A stretch of DNA of 64,000 nucleotides from Burkholderiaceae bacterium 16 (GTDB lineage Bacteria > Pseudomonadota > Gammaproteobacteria > Burkholderiales > Burkholderiaceae), in the NCBI GenBank assembly GCA_000955785.1, contig JYOD01000023.1, positions 1 through 64,000 of the forward strand. The letters run 5' to 3'. The notes below the pieces were generated by a model that saw only the letters and a program-made list of their open reading frames with translations, searched no databases and had not been told where the DNA came from. Both the position numbers and the translations under genes were made by a program. Shown here in pieces: positions 19,670 through 28,133 of the stretch (its first letter is position 1; every line of letters begins with the position of its first letter).

Positions 19670-20200
19670 TTACGGAAGAGATTGTGACAGAAGCCCGCGC
19701 CACAACTCCAGCTTCTGCTCGAAACTCCGCGCCGCATGCGCCGGGCTCGATGAGGGCAGCACTACCGTCTCATAACCTGCAGCCGCGAACTGCGCCGCGA
19801 AACGCCCCGACGTACCACCGTTGAAGCCGACGCGGCGCAACTCAGGCGCGAGCGCATGCAGCCGCGCGAAATCATTAGCCTGCGGATAGCGGATATTGCT
19901 ATCGAGACTGCCCTCCCGCACACAGGCACCAAGCACATCCCACACGCCGATGCGGTGGGACAGCAGCCGCACCAGCCGATCAGCGTAAGGCAAGTCAGCC
20001 AGCGGCTCGCCTGTCAGCGCGCCCAGCAGCGGCCAGAACTGGTTGCGCGGGTGGGCGTAATACTGCCGCGCCGCCAAAGAGGCGGCGCCGGGAAAGCTGC
20101 CTAGCACCAGCACGCGGGTGTGCCGGTCAATGACCGGGGGCAGGCCTTGCTGGAGATCGGGAGGGAGAACCGGGAGGGATGCGGAGGAAGGAACTTGCAT
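19670..20200 (-). CDS. DNA-deoxyinosine glycosylase (uracil-DNA glycosylase superfamily), restored copy
   Basis: A 176-residue base-excision repair enzyme removing hypoxanthine (and possibly uracil) from DNA. Family landmarks are VLVLGSFPGAASLAARQYYAHPRNQFW (residues about 31-57, with the catalytic Asn in NQFW) and the C-terminal LPSSSPAHA motif. The 5' part up to position 20045 is original chromosome; the 3' part (19670-20030) differs from the orphaned fragment at 12197-12572 and was probably brought by the jet cassette. The junction is seamless and in frame, so the gene should still be active. The upstream spacing shows no clear Shine-Dalgarno. Confidence 0.9.
   Translation of the reverse strand: MQVPSSASLPVLPPDLQQGLPPVIDRHTRVLVLGSFPGAASLAARQYYAHPRNQFWPLLGALTGEPLADLPYADRLVRLLSHRIGVWDVLGACVREGSLDSNIRYPQANDFARLHALAPELRRVGFNGGTSGRFAAQFAAAGYETVVLPSSSPAHAARSFEQKLELWRGLLSQSLP
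20031..20045. repeat. 15-bp direct repeat, right copy (att-like)
   Basis: Identical to 12558-12572. It lies inside the intact glycosylase gene, over the Asn-Gln-Phe-Trp codons, and marks where chromosome-derived 5' sequence meets cassette-derived 3' sequence. Confidence 0.8.
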
Positions 20201-20327
20201 GGGGGGAGTGTACCGCGCGGGAACTGGCACGCCCGGTGGCGGACAAGCGCTTGCGCGACTTGCTGCCAGCGCCCGCCCCCCCTCTCCACCGGTGCGCGGG
20301 GGAAAGGGGAGCAAACCGCCGCTTGGG

Positions 20328-22241
20328 TTACGCCAGCAGCTTGTTGATGCGGTGCACGTAGGCCGACGGATCCTCGAGCGTGCCGCCCTCGGCCAGCAGG
20401 GCCTGGTCGAACAGCACATGCACGCGATCGCCGAAGGCTTCGTCCGTGGGGCCGGCTTCCGCCAGCGCGCGCAGCTTGCGCACCAGCGCGTGGTCCGGGT
20501 TCAGCTCCAGGATGGGCTGGGCGTCCGGCGCCTTCTGGCCCGCCTGCTTCAGCAGGCGTTGCAGGTAGCCGCTCATGTCGCCTTCGTCCGACACCAGGCA
20601 GGACGCGGACTCGGTCAGGCGCAGCGTCACGCGAACGTCCTTGGCCTTGCCTTCCAGCACGGTCTTGGCGCGTTCCAGCACGTCCTTCCAGTCGCCTTCC
20701 GCCTTTTCCTGCTCGGCCTTTTCATCGGTATCGGCCAGTGCGCCCAGTTCCAGGTCGCCGCGCGCTACCGAGACCAGTTCCTTGCCATCGAACTCACGCA
20801 GGAAGGACAGCATCCACTCGTCCACGCGGTCGGTGAGCAGCAGCACTTCGATGCCCTTCTTGCGGAACACTTCCAGGTGCGGGCTGGACTTGGCCGCGGA
20901 CCAGCTGTCGGCCGTGACGTAGTAGATCTTGTCCTGGCCTTCCTTCATGCGGCTCACATAGGCGGCGAGCGCCACGCTCTGCTCGGCGGTGTCCTGCTGC
21001 GTGGAAGCAAAGCGCAGCAGCTTGGCGATGCGTTCCAGGTTGCCGGCGTCTTCGCCCATGCCTTCCTTGAGTGCCTGGCCGAACTGCTGCCAGAAGGTGG
21101 TGTATTTGGCGCGTTCGGCTTCGTCATCGCTGTCGGCCAGCGTTTCCAGCATCGACAGCACGCGCTTGGTGCAGCCTTCGCGGATGGCTTTGACGTCGCG
21201 GCTTTCCTGCAGCAATTCACGCGAGACGTTGAGCGGCAGGTCGGCCGAATCCACCACGCCCTTGACGAAGCGCAGGTAGGCCGGCAGCAACTGGTCGGCG
21301 TCGTCCATGATGAAGACGCGCTTCACGTAGAGCTTGAGGCCGCCCTTGTGATTGCGGTCCCACAGGTCGAACGGCGCGCGCGCCGGCACGTACAGCAACT
21401 GCGTGTACTCGCTGCGACCTTCGACGCGGTTGTGGGTGTAGGCCAGCGGCGCTTCGTTGTCGTGCGCGATGTGCTGGTAGAAGGCGGTGTACTGCTCTTC
21501 GGTGATGTCCGACTTGGAGCGGGTCCACAGCGCGCTTGCCTGGTTCACGCTTTCCCACTCGCCGGTGGCCTTGTAGGCGCTGGCCTCGGCATCCCACACT
21601 TCCTTGGGCATGCGGATCGGCAGCGAGATATGGTCGGAGTACTTCTGGATGATGCCCTTGAGCTTCCAGGCCGAGAGGAAATCGTCCTCGCCTTCGCGCA
21701 GGTGCAGCGTGATGGTGGAACCGCGCTCGGCGCGGTCGATGGCGTCCACGCTGAACTCGCCGTCGCCGGCGCTTTCCCAGCGTACGGCTTCGCTCGCGGG
21801 CAGGCCGGCGCGGCGGGTCTCCACCGTCACCTTGTCGGCCACGATAAAGGCCGAGTAGAAACCCACGCCGAACTGGCCGATCAGGGCGGCGTCCTTTTGC
21901 TGGTCGCCGGAGAGTTGCTGGAAGAATTCCTTGGTGCCCGAACGGGCGATGGTGCCGAGGTTGCGGATCGCCTCGTCGCGGCTCATGCCGATACCGTTGT
22001 CGGTGATCTTCAGCGTGCGCGCCGCTGGATCGGCCTCGATGCGGATCGCCAGGTCGGCATCGTTCTCGAGCAGGGCCGGGTTGGCAATCGCCTCGAAGCG
22101 CAGCTTGTCGGTGGCGTCGGAAGCATTCGAAACCAGCTCGCGCAGGAAAATTTCCTTGTTGCTGTACAGCGAGTGGATCATCAGGTGCAGCAGTTGCTTC
22201 ACTTCCGCCTGGAAGCTCATCGTCTCGTGCGGTGCGGTCAT
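20328..22241 (-). CDS. htpG: molecular chaperone HtpG (Hsp90)
   Basis: A 637-residue cytoplasmic ATP-dependent chaperone that refolds clients with DnaK. GHKL ATPase motifs are at the N-terminus: [29 protein letters not shown] and [17 protein letters not shown]. The middle domain contains [20 protein letters not shown] (residues about 263-282), and the C-terminal dimerisation region follows. The start at 22241 is preceded by AGGAGAACC. It is the neighbour upstream of the glycosylase gene. No heat-shock promoter could be assigned with certainty in the 200 bases upstream. Confidence 0.97.
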   Translation of the reverse strand: MTAPHETMSFQAEVKQLLHLMIHSLYSNKEIFLRELVSNASDATDKLRFEAIANPALLENDADLAIRIEADPAARTLKITDNGIGMSRDEAIRNLGTIARSGTKEFFQQLSGDQQKDAALIGQFGVGFYSAFIVADKVTVETRRAGLPASEAVRWESAGDGEFSVDAIDRAERGSTITLHLREGEDDFLSAWKLKGIIQKYSDHISLPIRMPKEVWDAEASAYKATGEWESVNQASALWTRSKSDITEEQYTAFYQHIAHDNEAPLAYTHNRVEGRSEYTQLLYVPARAPFDLWDRNHKGGLKLYVKRVFIMDDADQLLPAYLRFVKGVVDSADLPLNVSRELLQESRDVKAIREGCTKRVLSMLETLADSDDEAERAKYTTFWQQFGQALKEGMGEDAGNLERIAKLLRFASTQQDTAEQSVALAAYVSRMKEGQDKIYYVTADSWSAAKSSPHLEVFRKKGIEVLLLTDRVDEWMLSFLREFDGKELVSVARGDLELGALADTDEKAEQEKAEGDWKDVLERAKTVLEGKAKDVRVTLRLTESASCLVSDEGDMSGYLQRLLKQAGQKAPDAQPILELNPDHALVRKLRALAEAGPTDEAFGDRVHVLFDQALLAEGGTLEDPSAYVHRINKLLA

Positions 22242-22445
22242 GGTTCTCCTCTTAACAAACTTGGCTAACTTGGGAATCTGGGTCATGTGGCGGACCGGGC
22301 CCGAAAGCTTCCGGGTCCGGTCCGCGCGAACTTCTGGCAACGCCGGGCCGCCCCCTCCAGGTGCCGGCCCGGCATTACGCCAATGTCCGCAAACATAGGG
22401 GCGGCGGCGCCGATTTCAAGATGCGGCGCGCAGGCGGCTGCGCCG

Positions 22446-23981
22446 CTAGCGCCGGTCCAGCTGGCGCGCCAGGAAGGCCAGCATATCGGGATCCTGGCTG
22501 CTGGCCACGTTGAAGCGCATCCATCCCGAAGGCATCTGGGAGGGCGAAAACAGGCTGCCCGGCGCGAACAGGTAGCCTTCTTCGTGGCCGGCGGTGGCGA
22601 TGGCGTTGGTGTCCCGCCCGGTGTCCGCCCACAGGTACATGCCGGCGTGCTGCCCGGGAAACAGCGTCAAGCCGAGCCGTTCGATGGTACGGCGGGTGTC
22701 GTCGCGGGCGCGGTCGAGCCGGTTGCGCACCCGCTCCACATGCTTGCGGTAGTGGCCTTCCGTCAGCACCTTATAGAGCACTCGCTCGTTGATCTCCGGC
22801 GAGGCCAGCCCCGCCAGCAGCTTGCTGTCGGTCAGGCTGGCGGCCAGTTCGGGGTGCGCCGCGATAAAACCCACCCGCAGGTTGGCGGCCAGCGTCTTGG
22901 AGAAGCTGCCCAGGTAGATCACGCGGCGCAACTGGTCCAGGCTGGCCAGCCGGGTGGCGGCGTGGCCGGGCGGGCACAGGTCGCAATAGATGTCGTCCTC
23001 GACGATCAGCAGGTCATATTGCTCGGCCAGCCGCAGCAGCTGGAAGGCCTTGGCGGCCGACAGCGAGGTGCCGGTCGGGTTGTGCAGTACCGAGTTGATC
23101 ACCAGCAGGCGCGGCCGGCGCGCCTGCAGGATGCGCTCCAGTGCTTCCAGGTCGGGGCCTTCGGCGGTGTAGGGCATGCCGATCAGTTGGGCGCCCTGGG
23201 CGGCAAAGCGGCCGAACATGACGAACCAGGCCGGATCACCCACCAGTACGGCGTCGCCCGGCCGCAGGTAGAGCCGGGCGATCAGGTCGAGCGCCTGGGT
23301 GATGCCGGAGGTCAGCACGATCTGGTCCGGGGTGGCGCCGATCTCCAGCTCGGCCAGGCGGTTGCGCAGTTGCTGGCGCAGGGGCAGGAAGCCCTGCGGC
23401 GTGCCGCTGGCCAGGAAATGGCTGCCCGGCTGGCGGCCCAGGCCGCGCAGCGCGCTGGCGATCAGCTCGCCGTCCAGCCAGTCGTTGGGCAAGAAGCCCA
23501 TCCCCGGCGACTTATGCGGCTCGGTGGAGTGGAACATGCTGCGCAGCAGCCAGGTCACGTCGATATTGCGCGCGCCGGTAGCCACGGGCGCTACCGCCGC
23601 CACCTGCGGCGTCCGCTCGCGCACATAGAAGCCCGAGCCGCGGCGCGATTCCAGGTAGCCCAGCGCAACCAGCCGCTCGTAGGCCTCGACCACGGTGAAG
23701 CGCGAGATGCCCTTTTCCTGCGCGAGCTGGCGGATCGAAGGCATCCGCATGCCGGCGCGGAACACCCGCTCGTCGATACGCATCCGCGCCCATTCGGTCA
23801 GTTGCTCCACCAGCGTCATCTGCGCCGAGGGCACCGGGTCGGGCATGCGTTCGGTGTGGGGCGGCAGCACCAGGCGCAATGACCGCGCCTGTTCGCCGGC
23901 GCTGGCGACCGCGCCGTCGTGCTTGCCTGCCCCGGCTCCTTTATCCTTGTGCCCTTGCGCAATCGGGTCCCTGCTGTTCAT
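22446..23981 (-). CDS. MocR-type transcription regulator (GntR helix-turn-helix fused to aminotransferase domain)
   Basis: A 511-residue regulator that senses PLP or an amino compound. Residues about 55-125 are a GntR winged helix (RMPSIRQLAQEKGISRFTVV, then GSGFYV). From about 150 on it follows a fold-type I aminotransferase, with HNPTGTS, EDDIYCDL and the PLP-lysine motif LGSFSKTLAANLRVGF. Whether it still transaminates cannot be told. It diverges from the VOC-alaX-lysE-DMT-ridA gene row, which it probably controls from the palindrome at 24026-24040. The start ATG at 23981 is preceded by GGGAGCAAGGC. A much longer upstream reading overlaps the divergent genes and is spurious. Confidence 0.9.
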   Translation of the reverse strand: MNSRDPIAQGHKDKGAGAGKHDGAVASAGEQARSLRLVLPPHTERMPDPVPSAQMTLVEQLTEWARMRIDERVFRAGMRMPSIRQLAQEKGISRFTVVEAYERLVALGYLESRRGSGFYVRERTPQVAAVAPVATGARNIDVTWLLRSMFHSTEPHKSPGMGFLPNDWLDGELIASALRGLGRQPGSHFLASGTPQGFLPLRQQLRNRLAELEIGATPDQIVLTSGITQALDLIARLYLRPGDAVLVGDPAWFVMFGRFAAQGAQLIGMPYTAEGPDLEALERILQARRPRLLVINSVLHNPTGTSLSAAKAFQLLRLAEQYDLLIVEDDIYCDLCPPGHAATRLASLDQLRRVIYLGSFSKTLAANLRVGFIAAHPELAASLTDSKLLAGLASPEINERVLYKVLTEGHYRKHVERVRNRLDRARDDTRRTIERLGLTLFPGQHAGMYLWADTGRDTNAIATAGHEEGYLFAPGSLFSPSQMPSGWMRFNVASSQDPDMLAFLARQLDRR

Positions 23982-24025
23982 GCCTTGCTCCCGCCACTGT
24001 ACTGAGAATGTTCTGCATAACTGTA

Positions 24026-24040
24026 TCGGTACTGTACCGA
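24026..24040. promoter_or_regulatory. palindromic operator in MocR divergent promoter
   Basis: TCGGTACTGTACCGA is a perfect inverted repeat with 7-bp arms around one base. Further copies of CTGTA occur just beside it (CTGTAC at about 23997, CTGTAT at 24021), matching the repeated-site layout bound by MocR/PdxR regulators. It lies 26 bases before the VOC gene and 45 bases before the regulator. Confidence 0.6.
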
Positions 24041-24065
24041 CAACCTTGTCTACCATCAACACACC

Positions 24066-24749
24066 ATGACAATTGCCCTCGACCATCTCGTGATCGCCGC
24101 TCCCACGCTTGCCGCGGGGGCGCAGCACGTCGCCGATGCGCTTGGCGTGACGCCTCAGCCGGGCGGCGCCCATCCGGGCATGGGCACGCACAATGGCCTG
24201 CTCGGCCTGTTCGGCGGGGCCTACATCGAGGTGATCGCCATCGATCCCGAGGCGCCGCCCCCCGCCCGGCCACGCTGGTTTGGCCTGGACACCGAGGCGG
24301 TACAGGCGCGGCTGCGCTATGGCCCCTTCCTGCTGCACTGGGCGGCGCGGGTGGAGCGGCCAACCGACCTGTCCCTGTGGCAAGCGCAGTACCCCGGGTG
24401 CATCCCACCGGTCATCCCGATGACCCGTGGCGACCTGCGCTGGCGTATCACCGTGCCCGAGGACGGCAGCCTGCCGTCGTGGCCGGCTGAGGATGGGGAT
24501 GGCGCGCCGATCCAGGGCGCAGGCATCCTCCCCACGCTGATCCAGTGGGATGTGCCGACCCATCCCTCGTCCCGGCTGCCGAACCAGGGCCTGGCGCTGC
24601 GCGCGCTGCGCGGCCGGCATCCGCAGGCGGCCCGGCTTGCCGAGGCCATGCAATGGCTGGGCGGCGGCCCGATCGCCCTGGAGGCGTCCACCGTCGCGGA
24701 ACTGACCGCGGAGATAGAAACGCCAGACGGCGTGCGCACCCTGCGCTGA
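24066..24749 (+). CDS. glyoxalase-like (VOC family) protein
   Basis: A 227-residue protein with a vicinal-oxygen-chelate / glyoxalase-3-type opening: ALDHLVIAAPTLAAGAQHVADALG, positions 4-27, then PHPGMGTHNGLLGLFGGAYIEVIA-like order around residues 36-60. It contains the His and Glu residues expected of a metal site (DHL, THN, YIEV). The substrate is unknown. It is the first gene of the row divergent from the MocR regulator. The ATG at 24066 is supported by the conserved N-terminal strand beginning immediately; no strong Shine-Dalgarno is visible. Confidence 0.8.
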   Translation: MTIALDHLVIAAPTLAAGAQHVADALGVTPQPGGAHPGMGTHNGLLGLFGGAYIEVIAIDPEAPPPARPRWFGLDTEAVQARLRYGPFLLHWAARVERPTDLSLWQAQYPGCIPPVIPMTRGDLRWRITVPEDGSLPSWPAEDGDGAPIQGAGILPTLIQWDVPTHPSSRLPNQGLALRALRGRHPQAARLAEAMQWLGGGPIALEASTVAELTAEIETPDGVRTLR

Positions 24750-24769
24750 ACCAGGCGAGAAGCAATAAA

Positions 24770-24796
24770 CACAACAACCACAACAACCACAACAAC
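24770..24796 (+). repeat. three tandem CACAACAAC units upstream of alaX
   Basis: Three perfect, head-to-tail 9-base copies (24770-24778, 24779-24787, 24788-24796) sit directly before the alaX ribosome binding site AAGGAGG. The stretch is guanine- and thymine-free, hence unstructured in RNA, and stands out against a GC-rich background. Confidence 0.85.
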
Positions 24797-24815
24797 AATG
24801 AAGGAGGCCCGACCG

Positions 24816-25532
24816 ATGTCCGCCACCCGCAAACGCTTCGACGACGACGCTTATCTCGGCAGCTGCACCGCCACCGTGGTGGCCGTGCACGCTGACGGCA
24901 TCGAACTCGACCAGACCGTGTGCTACGCCCGCAGCGGGGGCCAGGCGGGGGATACCGGCACGCTCAGGCTGGCCAACGGCGCCACCGTTGCCCTGCTGGA
25001 AACGGTGTACACCCCGGACCGCAGCCATATCCTGCACGTGCCCGAGCCCGGCGCCGCGCTGCCGGAGCCGGGCGACATCGTCGCCGTCACCATCGACTGG
25101 GAGCGCCGTCACCGGCTGATGCGGCTGCATACCTGCCTGCACCTGCTGGGTTCGCTGATCCCGGTGCCGGTGACCGGCTGCGGCATCTCGCCCGACTCGG
25201 CGCGCATTGATTTCGACCTGCCGGAGTCTACGCTCGACAAAGCCGTGCTCACCGAGCAGCTCAACGCGCTGATCGGCACCGACAGCCAGGTCGGTATCGA
25301 ACGCATCACGCCCGAGGAGCTGGCCGCGCAACCGGAACTGGTACGCACCGTGGGCGCCGCGCCACCGGCCGGCAGCGGCGCGATCCGCATCATCGACATC
25401 CCCGGCGTGGACCGCCAGCCCTGCGGCGGCACCCATGTGGCGGCTACCGGCGAGATCGGCGCGGTGGTGGTGACCAAGATCGAGAAGAAGAGCCGCACCA
25501 ACCGCCGCGTGGTCGTGCAGTTCGCGACGTGA
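24816..25532 (+). CDS. alaX: alanyl-tRNA editing protein AlaX
   Basis: A trans-editing hydrolase that strips wrongly attached serine or glycine from tRNA(Ala). The 238 residues contain both zinc-site motifs of the AlaRS editing domain, HTCLH (HxxxH) and CGGTH (CxxxH), together with LDQTVCYARSGGQAGDTG, the AlaRS-like substrate strand. No AlaRS catalytic domain is present. The start is taken at 24816 because AAGGAGG lies eight bases before it; an ATG at 24798 would place that Shine-Dalgarno inside the gene. It is in a row with amino-acid exporters and RidA, 16 bases before lysE. Confidence 0.9.
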   Translation: MSATRKRFDDDAYLGSCTATVVAVHADGIELDQTVCYARSGGQAGDTGTLRLANGATVALLETVYTPDRSHILHVPEPGAALPEPGDIVAVTIDWERRHRLMRLHTCLHLLGSLIPVPVTGCGISPDSARIDFDLPESTLDKAVLTEQLNALIGTDSQVGIERITPEELAAQPELVRTVGAAPPAGSGAIRIIDIPGVDRQPCGGTHVAATGEIGAVVVTKIEKKSRTNRRVVVQFAT

Positions 25533-25548
25533 CAAGGGCACGACGACC

Positions 25549-26193
25549 ATGATCATGGACTCTGCCCTGCTGACCGGGTTGTCGGCGGCCCAGTTCGTCG
25601 CGCTGCTGTCGCTGATGACGGTGGGCCTGTTCACGCCGGGCCCCAACACCACCATCGCCGCCGTCACCGGCGCCAACTTCGGCCTGCGCGCCACGCTGCC
25701 CCACTGCGTGGGTGTAGCGTTCGGCTTCGCCAGCATCCTGGCGCTATGCGCGGCCGGCGTGGGCGCGCTGATCCTGGCCAGCCCGGCGCTGGCGCTGCTG
25801 GTGCGCGCGGCCGGCGTGCTCTACCTGCTATGGCTCGCGCTCAAGCTGGCGCGCAGCACCGTACTGTCGGACAAGCAGGTGCTGCGCCCGCTCTCGGTGT
25901 GGCAATCGGCAGTGCTGCAATACGCCAATATCAAGGCATGGATGCTGGCGCTGGCGACGGCCGCCTCGTACATGGCCGACGCCCAGTCGCCGCTGCACCG
26001 GGCCTTGCTGGTGTGCACCGTATTCGGCGTGCTCGGCTTCGTCAGCAATGGCGTGTACGGCGTGCTCGGCGCCTCGTTGCGGCAATGGCTGCAGGTGGGC
26101 TATCGCATCCGCTGGTTCAACCGCGGCATGGGCCTGGCGCTCGCACTGACCGCGCTGTGGATCGCGCTTGCCAGCCGACCCACCCTTCACTGA
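25549..26193 (+). CDS. LysE/RhtB family amino-acid exporter
   Basis: A 214-residue inner-membrane protein with about six hydrophobic helices. The family motif TPGPNTTIAAVTGANFGLRA is near residues 29-48 (LysE/RhtB consensus PGPN with G..G following). Proteins of this family export lysine, threonine, homoserine or related amino acids; the substrate is not determinable here. It starts 16 bases after alaX and ends 9 bases before the DMT transporter gene, so it is cotranscribed. Two in-frame ATGs (25549, 25555) are equally possible starts. Confidence 0.9.
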   Translation: MIMDSALLTGLSAAQFVALLSLMTVGLFTPGPNTTIAAVTGANFGLRATLPHCVGVAFGFASILALCAAGVGALILASPALALLVRAAGVLYLLWLALKLARSTVLSDKQVLRPLSVWQSAVLQYANIKAWMLALATAASYMADAQSPLHRALLVCTVFGVLGFVSNGVYGVLGASLRQWLQVGYRIRWFNRGMGLALALTALWIALASRPTLH

Positions 26194-26202
26194 GCACCCA
26201 AG

Positions 26203-27207
26203 ATGGCCGCCAAACCCGCCTCCCTCCCCAACGTCAATACCGCCCCCGGCGCTACGCATAGCGGCGGCATGCTGCTCGGCTTTATCGGCGTGGCCATATT
26301 CAGCCAGACCTTGCCCTTCACCCGCATGGCGGTGGCCGAACTGGACGCCACCTTCGTCGCGCTCGGCCGCGCGGTGGTGGCGGCGCTGCTGGCGCTGGTG
26401 CTGCTATGGCAGCGCGGCGCTTTCGCGCGCACGCGCCGGCCCCAAGGCGGCCAGTGGTGGCGCCTGGCGGTGACCGCGCTGGGCGTGGTGGTGGGCTTTC
26501 CGCTGTTTTCCTCGCTTGCCATGCGCGAAGTGCCCGCCGGCCATGGCGCCATCATCACCGGCCTGCTGCCGCTGGCCACCGCGGTCTTTGCCGCCTGGTT
26601 CGGGGGCGAGCGGCCCTCGCCCGCGTTCTGGCTGTCGGCCGCTGTCGGCAGCGCGCTGGTGATCGCCTTTGCGCTTTGGCAGGGCGCGGGCGGGCTGCAG
26701 CACGCCGACTGGCTGCTGTTCGCGGCCATGGTGCTGGGCGCGCTGGGCTACGCCGAAGGCGGCAAGCTGTCACGCGAACTCGGCGGGCTGGAAACCATCA
26801 GCTGGGCGCTGGTGGTGGCGCTGCCGCTGCTGCTGCCGGCGGTGGCCTGGCTGGCGCTGCAACACCCCGGTCAGATCACCGCTGCCTCGCCGCGCGCGTG
26901 GCTCGGCATGGGCTATGTGTCCGTGTTCTCGATGTTCATCGGCTTCCTGTTCTGGTACGCCGGGCTTGCAAAAGGCGGCGTGGCGCGCGTGGGCCAGATA
27001 CAATTGCTGCAGCCGTTCCTCACGCTGGCGGGCGGCGCCCTGTTGCTGGCCGAGCCGCTCGATGCCGTCACCCTCGCCTTTGCGGTGGCGGTGATCGCGG
27101 TGGTGGCCCTGGGCCGCCGGACCGCGGTGCGCAGCGCCCCCGCGAGCCCGGTGCCCGCGCCCGCCATTGAAGAACCCCACCCCATTCCAACGGGACGATC
27201 CCACTGA
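26203..27207 (+). CDS. DMT superfamily (EamA) transporter
   Basis: A 334-residue inner-membrane protein with ten predicted helices in two EamA repeats, for example MLLGFIGVAIFSQTLPFTRM near residue 22 and YVSVFSMFIGFLFWYAGLAK near 240. Members export amino acids and other metabolites; RhtA/YdcZ-like roles are possible. The polar C-terminal tail of about 25 residues is proline-rich. It overlaps no neighbour but is only 9 and 11 bases from lysE and ridA, so it belongs to the same operon. Confidence 0.9.
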   Translation: MAAKPASLPNVNTAPGATHSGGMLLGFIGVAIFSQTLPFTRMAVAELDATFVALGRAVVAALLALVLLWQRGAFARTRRPQGGQWWRLAVTALGVVVGFPLFSSLAMREVPAGHGAIITGLLPLATAVFAAWFGGERPSPAFWLSAAVGSALVIAFALWQGAGGLQHADWLLFAAMVLGALGYAEGGKLSRELGGLETISWALVVALPLLLPAVAWLALQHPGQITAASPRAWLGMGYVSVFSMFIGFLFWYAGLAKGGVARVGQIQLLQPFLTLAGGALLLAEPLDAVTLAFAVAVIAVVALGRRTAVRSAPASPVPAPAIEEPHPIPTGRSH

Positions 27208-27218
27208 CTGGAGACCTT

Positions 27219-27677
27219 ATGTCCGTCTACGACACTCTTGCCCGCCTCGGCATCGAACTGCCCACCGCCGGCGCCCCGGCCGCCGCCTACGTGATGGCCG
27301 CGCAAACCGGCAACACCGTGTTCCTTTCAGGCCACATCGCCCGCAAGGACGGCAAGCCCTGGGCAGGCAAGCTGGGCAAGGACCTGGGCACCGAAGACGG
27401 CAAGGCGGCCGCGCGCTCGATCGCCGTGGACCTGCTGGCCACGCTGCACACCCACCTGGGCGGCGACCTGAACCGCGTCACCCGCATCGTCAAGGTGATG
27501 AGCCTGGTCAACTCCACGCAGGAGTTCACCGAGCAGCACCTGGTGACCAACGGCGCCTCGGAGCTGCTGGCGGAAATCTTTGGCGACGCCGGCAAGCATG
27601 CCCGCAGCGCCTTCGGCGTGGCGCAGATCCCGCTGGGCGCCTGCGTCGAGATCGAGATGATCGTTGAAGTGAAGTAA
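27219..27677 (+). CDS. RidA family protein
   Basis: A 152-residue member of the YjgF/RidA group, which hydrolyses reactive enamines and imines such as 2-aminoacrylate formed by PLP enzymes. It shows the longer-subgroup features: AYVMAAQTGNTVFLSGHIAR (the subgroup's central strand), a VNSTQEF segment and the terminal FGVAQIPLGACVEIEMI block. The usual RidA arginine at the active site is replaced by the neighbouring layout (FGVAQIPLG), common in the longer subgroups that may not be classical deaminases. The ribosome binding site TGGAGACC precedes the ATG. It sits 11 bases after the DMT gene. Confidence 0.9.
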   Translation: MSVYDTLARLGIELPTAGAPAAAYVMAAQTGNTVFLSGHIARKDGKPWAGKLGKDLGTEDGKAAARSIAVDLLATLHTHLGGDLNRVTRIVKVMSLVNSTQEFTEQHLVTNGASELLAEIFGDAGKHARSAFGVAQIPLGACVEIEMIVEVK

Positions 27678-27764
27678 GAGGGCTTGATCCGGGAGGCGGG
27701 ATGCACCCGTGCCGGTGCGTCCCGCCCCCAATCCCTGAACAGCAAGAGGAATCCTGTCCCACAC

Positions 27765-28094
27765 ATGCGCATCGACAACCTGCCCTTCGGCAGCACCGAC
27801 TGGTCCGAGATCACCCCGACCCGCCATCCCGGCGACACCGGGGAAGCCCTCTGGCGCACCCGCCAGTTCGGCGATATCCGCGTTCGCATGGTGGAGTATT
27901 CCGCCGGGTACCTCGCCGATCACTGGTGCACCAAAGGGCACATCCTGTTTGTGCTGGAAGGCGAGTTGCATACCGAGCTGGAAGACGGCCGGCATTTCGT
28001 GCTCGCCGCGGGCACGAGCTACCAGGTAGCCGACCACGCCGAACCGCACCGTTCGTCCACCCCGACCGGCGCGCGGCTTTTTATCGTTGACTGA
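27765..28094 (+). CDS. DHCW-motif cupin protein
   Basis: A 109-residue single-domain cupin. It has the ADHWCTKGHILFVLEGEL stretch, the DHCW-type cupin motif, and a second cupin block around VADHAEPHRSST with a histidine pair. Such proteins are small cytoplasmic beta barrels, often metal-binding and of unknown role. The start at 27765 is preceded by AGAGGA and begins the conserved sequence. It lies 87 bases after ridA and 39 before the aminotransferase gene. Confidence 0.8.
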   Translation: MRIDNLPFGSTDWSEITPTRHPGDTGEALWRTRQFGDIRVRMVEYSAGYLADHWCTKGHILFVLEGELHTELEDGRHFVLAAGTSYQVADHAEPHRSSTPTGARLFIVD

Positions 28095-28133
28095 GTCGAT
28101 CCCGTTCGACTCCCCACATACCAAGAGAACATC

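Larger units (their letters stand above)
12573..20045. mobile_element. 7.5-kb Wadjet cassette inserted in the glycosylase gene
   Basis: The interval between the two 15-bp repeats (one copy included) carries jetA-jetB-jetC-jetD plus a replacement 3' end for the host gene. Only about 42 bases separate the left junction from the jetD stop, and about 124 bases lie between the jetA start and the glycosylase stop. No integrase, transposase, recombinase or terminal inverted repeat is seen. The regenerated gene, direct repeat and orphaned 3' fragment together resemble site-specific integration into a conserved gene. Exchange by homologous recombination with a related strain is the alternative. Confidence 0.8.

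Noticed and set aside
12197..20200. Simple tandem duplication of the glycosylase gene
   Set aside because: The left copy lacks the 5' half and the copies differ at about 9 percent of residues, with unrelated genes between them ending exactly at a shared 15-bp site. Insertion explains this better.
20118..22268. 716-codon plus-strand frame opposite htpG
   Set aside because: Antisense shadow with no recognisable domain; HtpG motifs are clear on the other strand.
24770..24796. Possible CRISPR repeat
   Set aside because: Units are 9 bases and directly abutting with no spacers; it is a simple tandem repeat.
23982..25736. Long 5' extension of the MocR regulator frame
   Set aside because: It runs antisense through the VOC, alaX and lysE genes. 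The GntR domain begins normally after the ATG at 23981.
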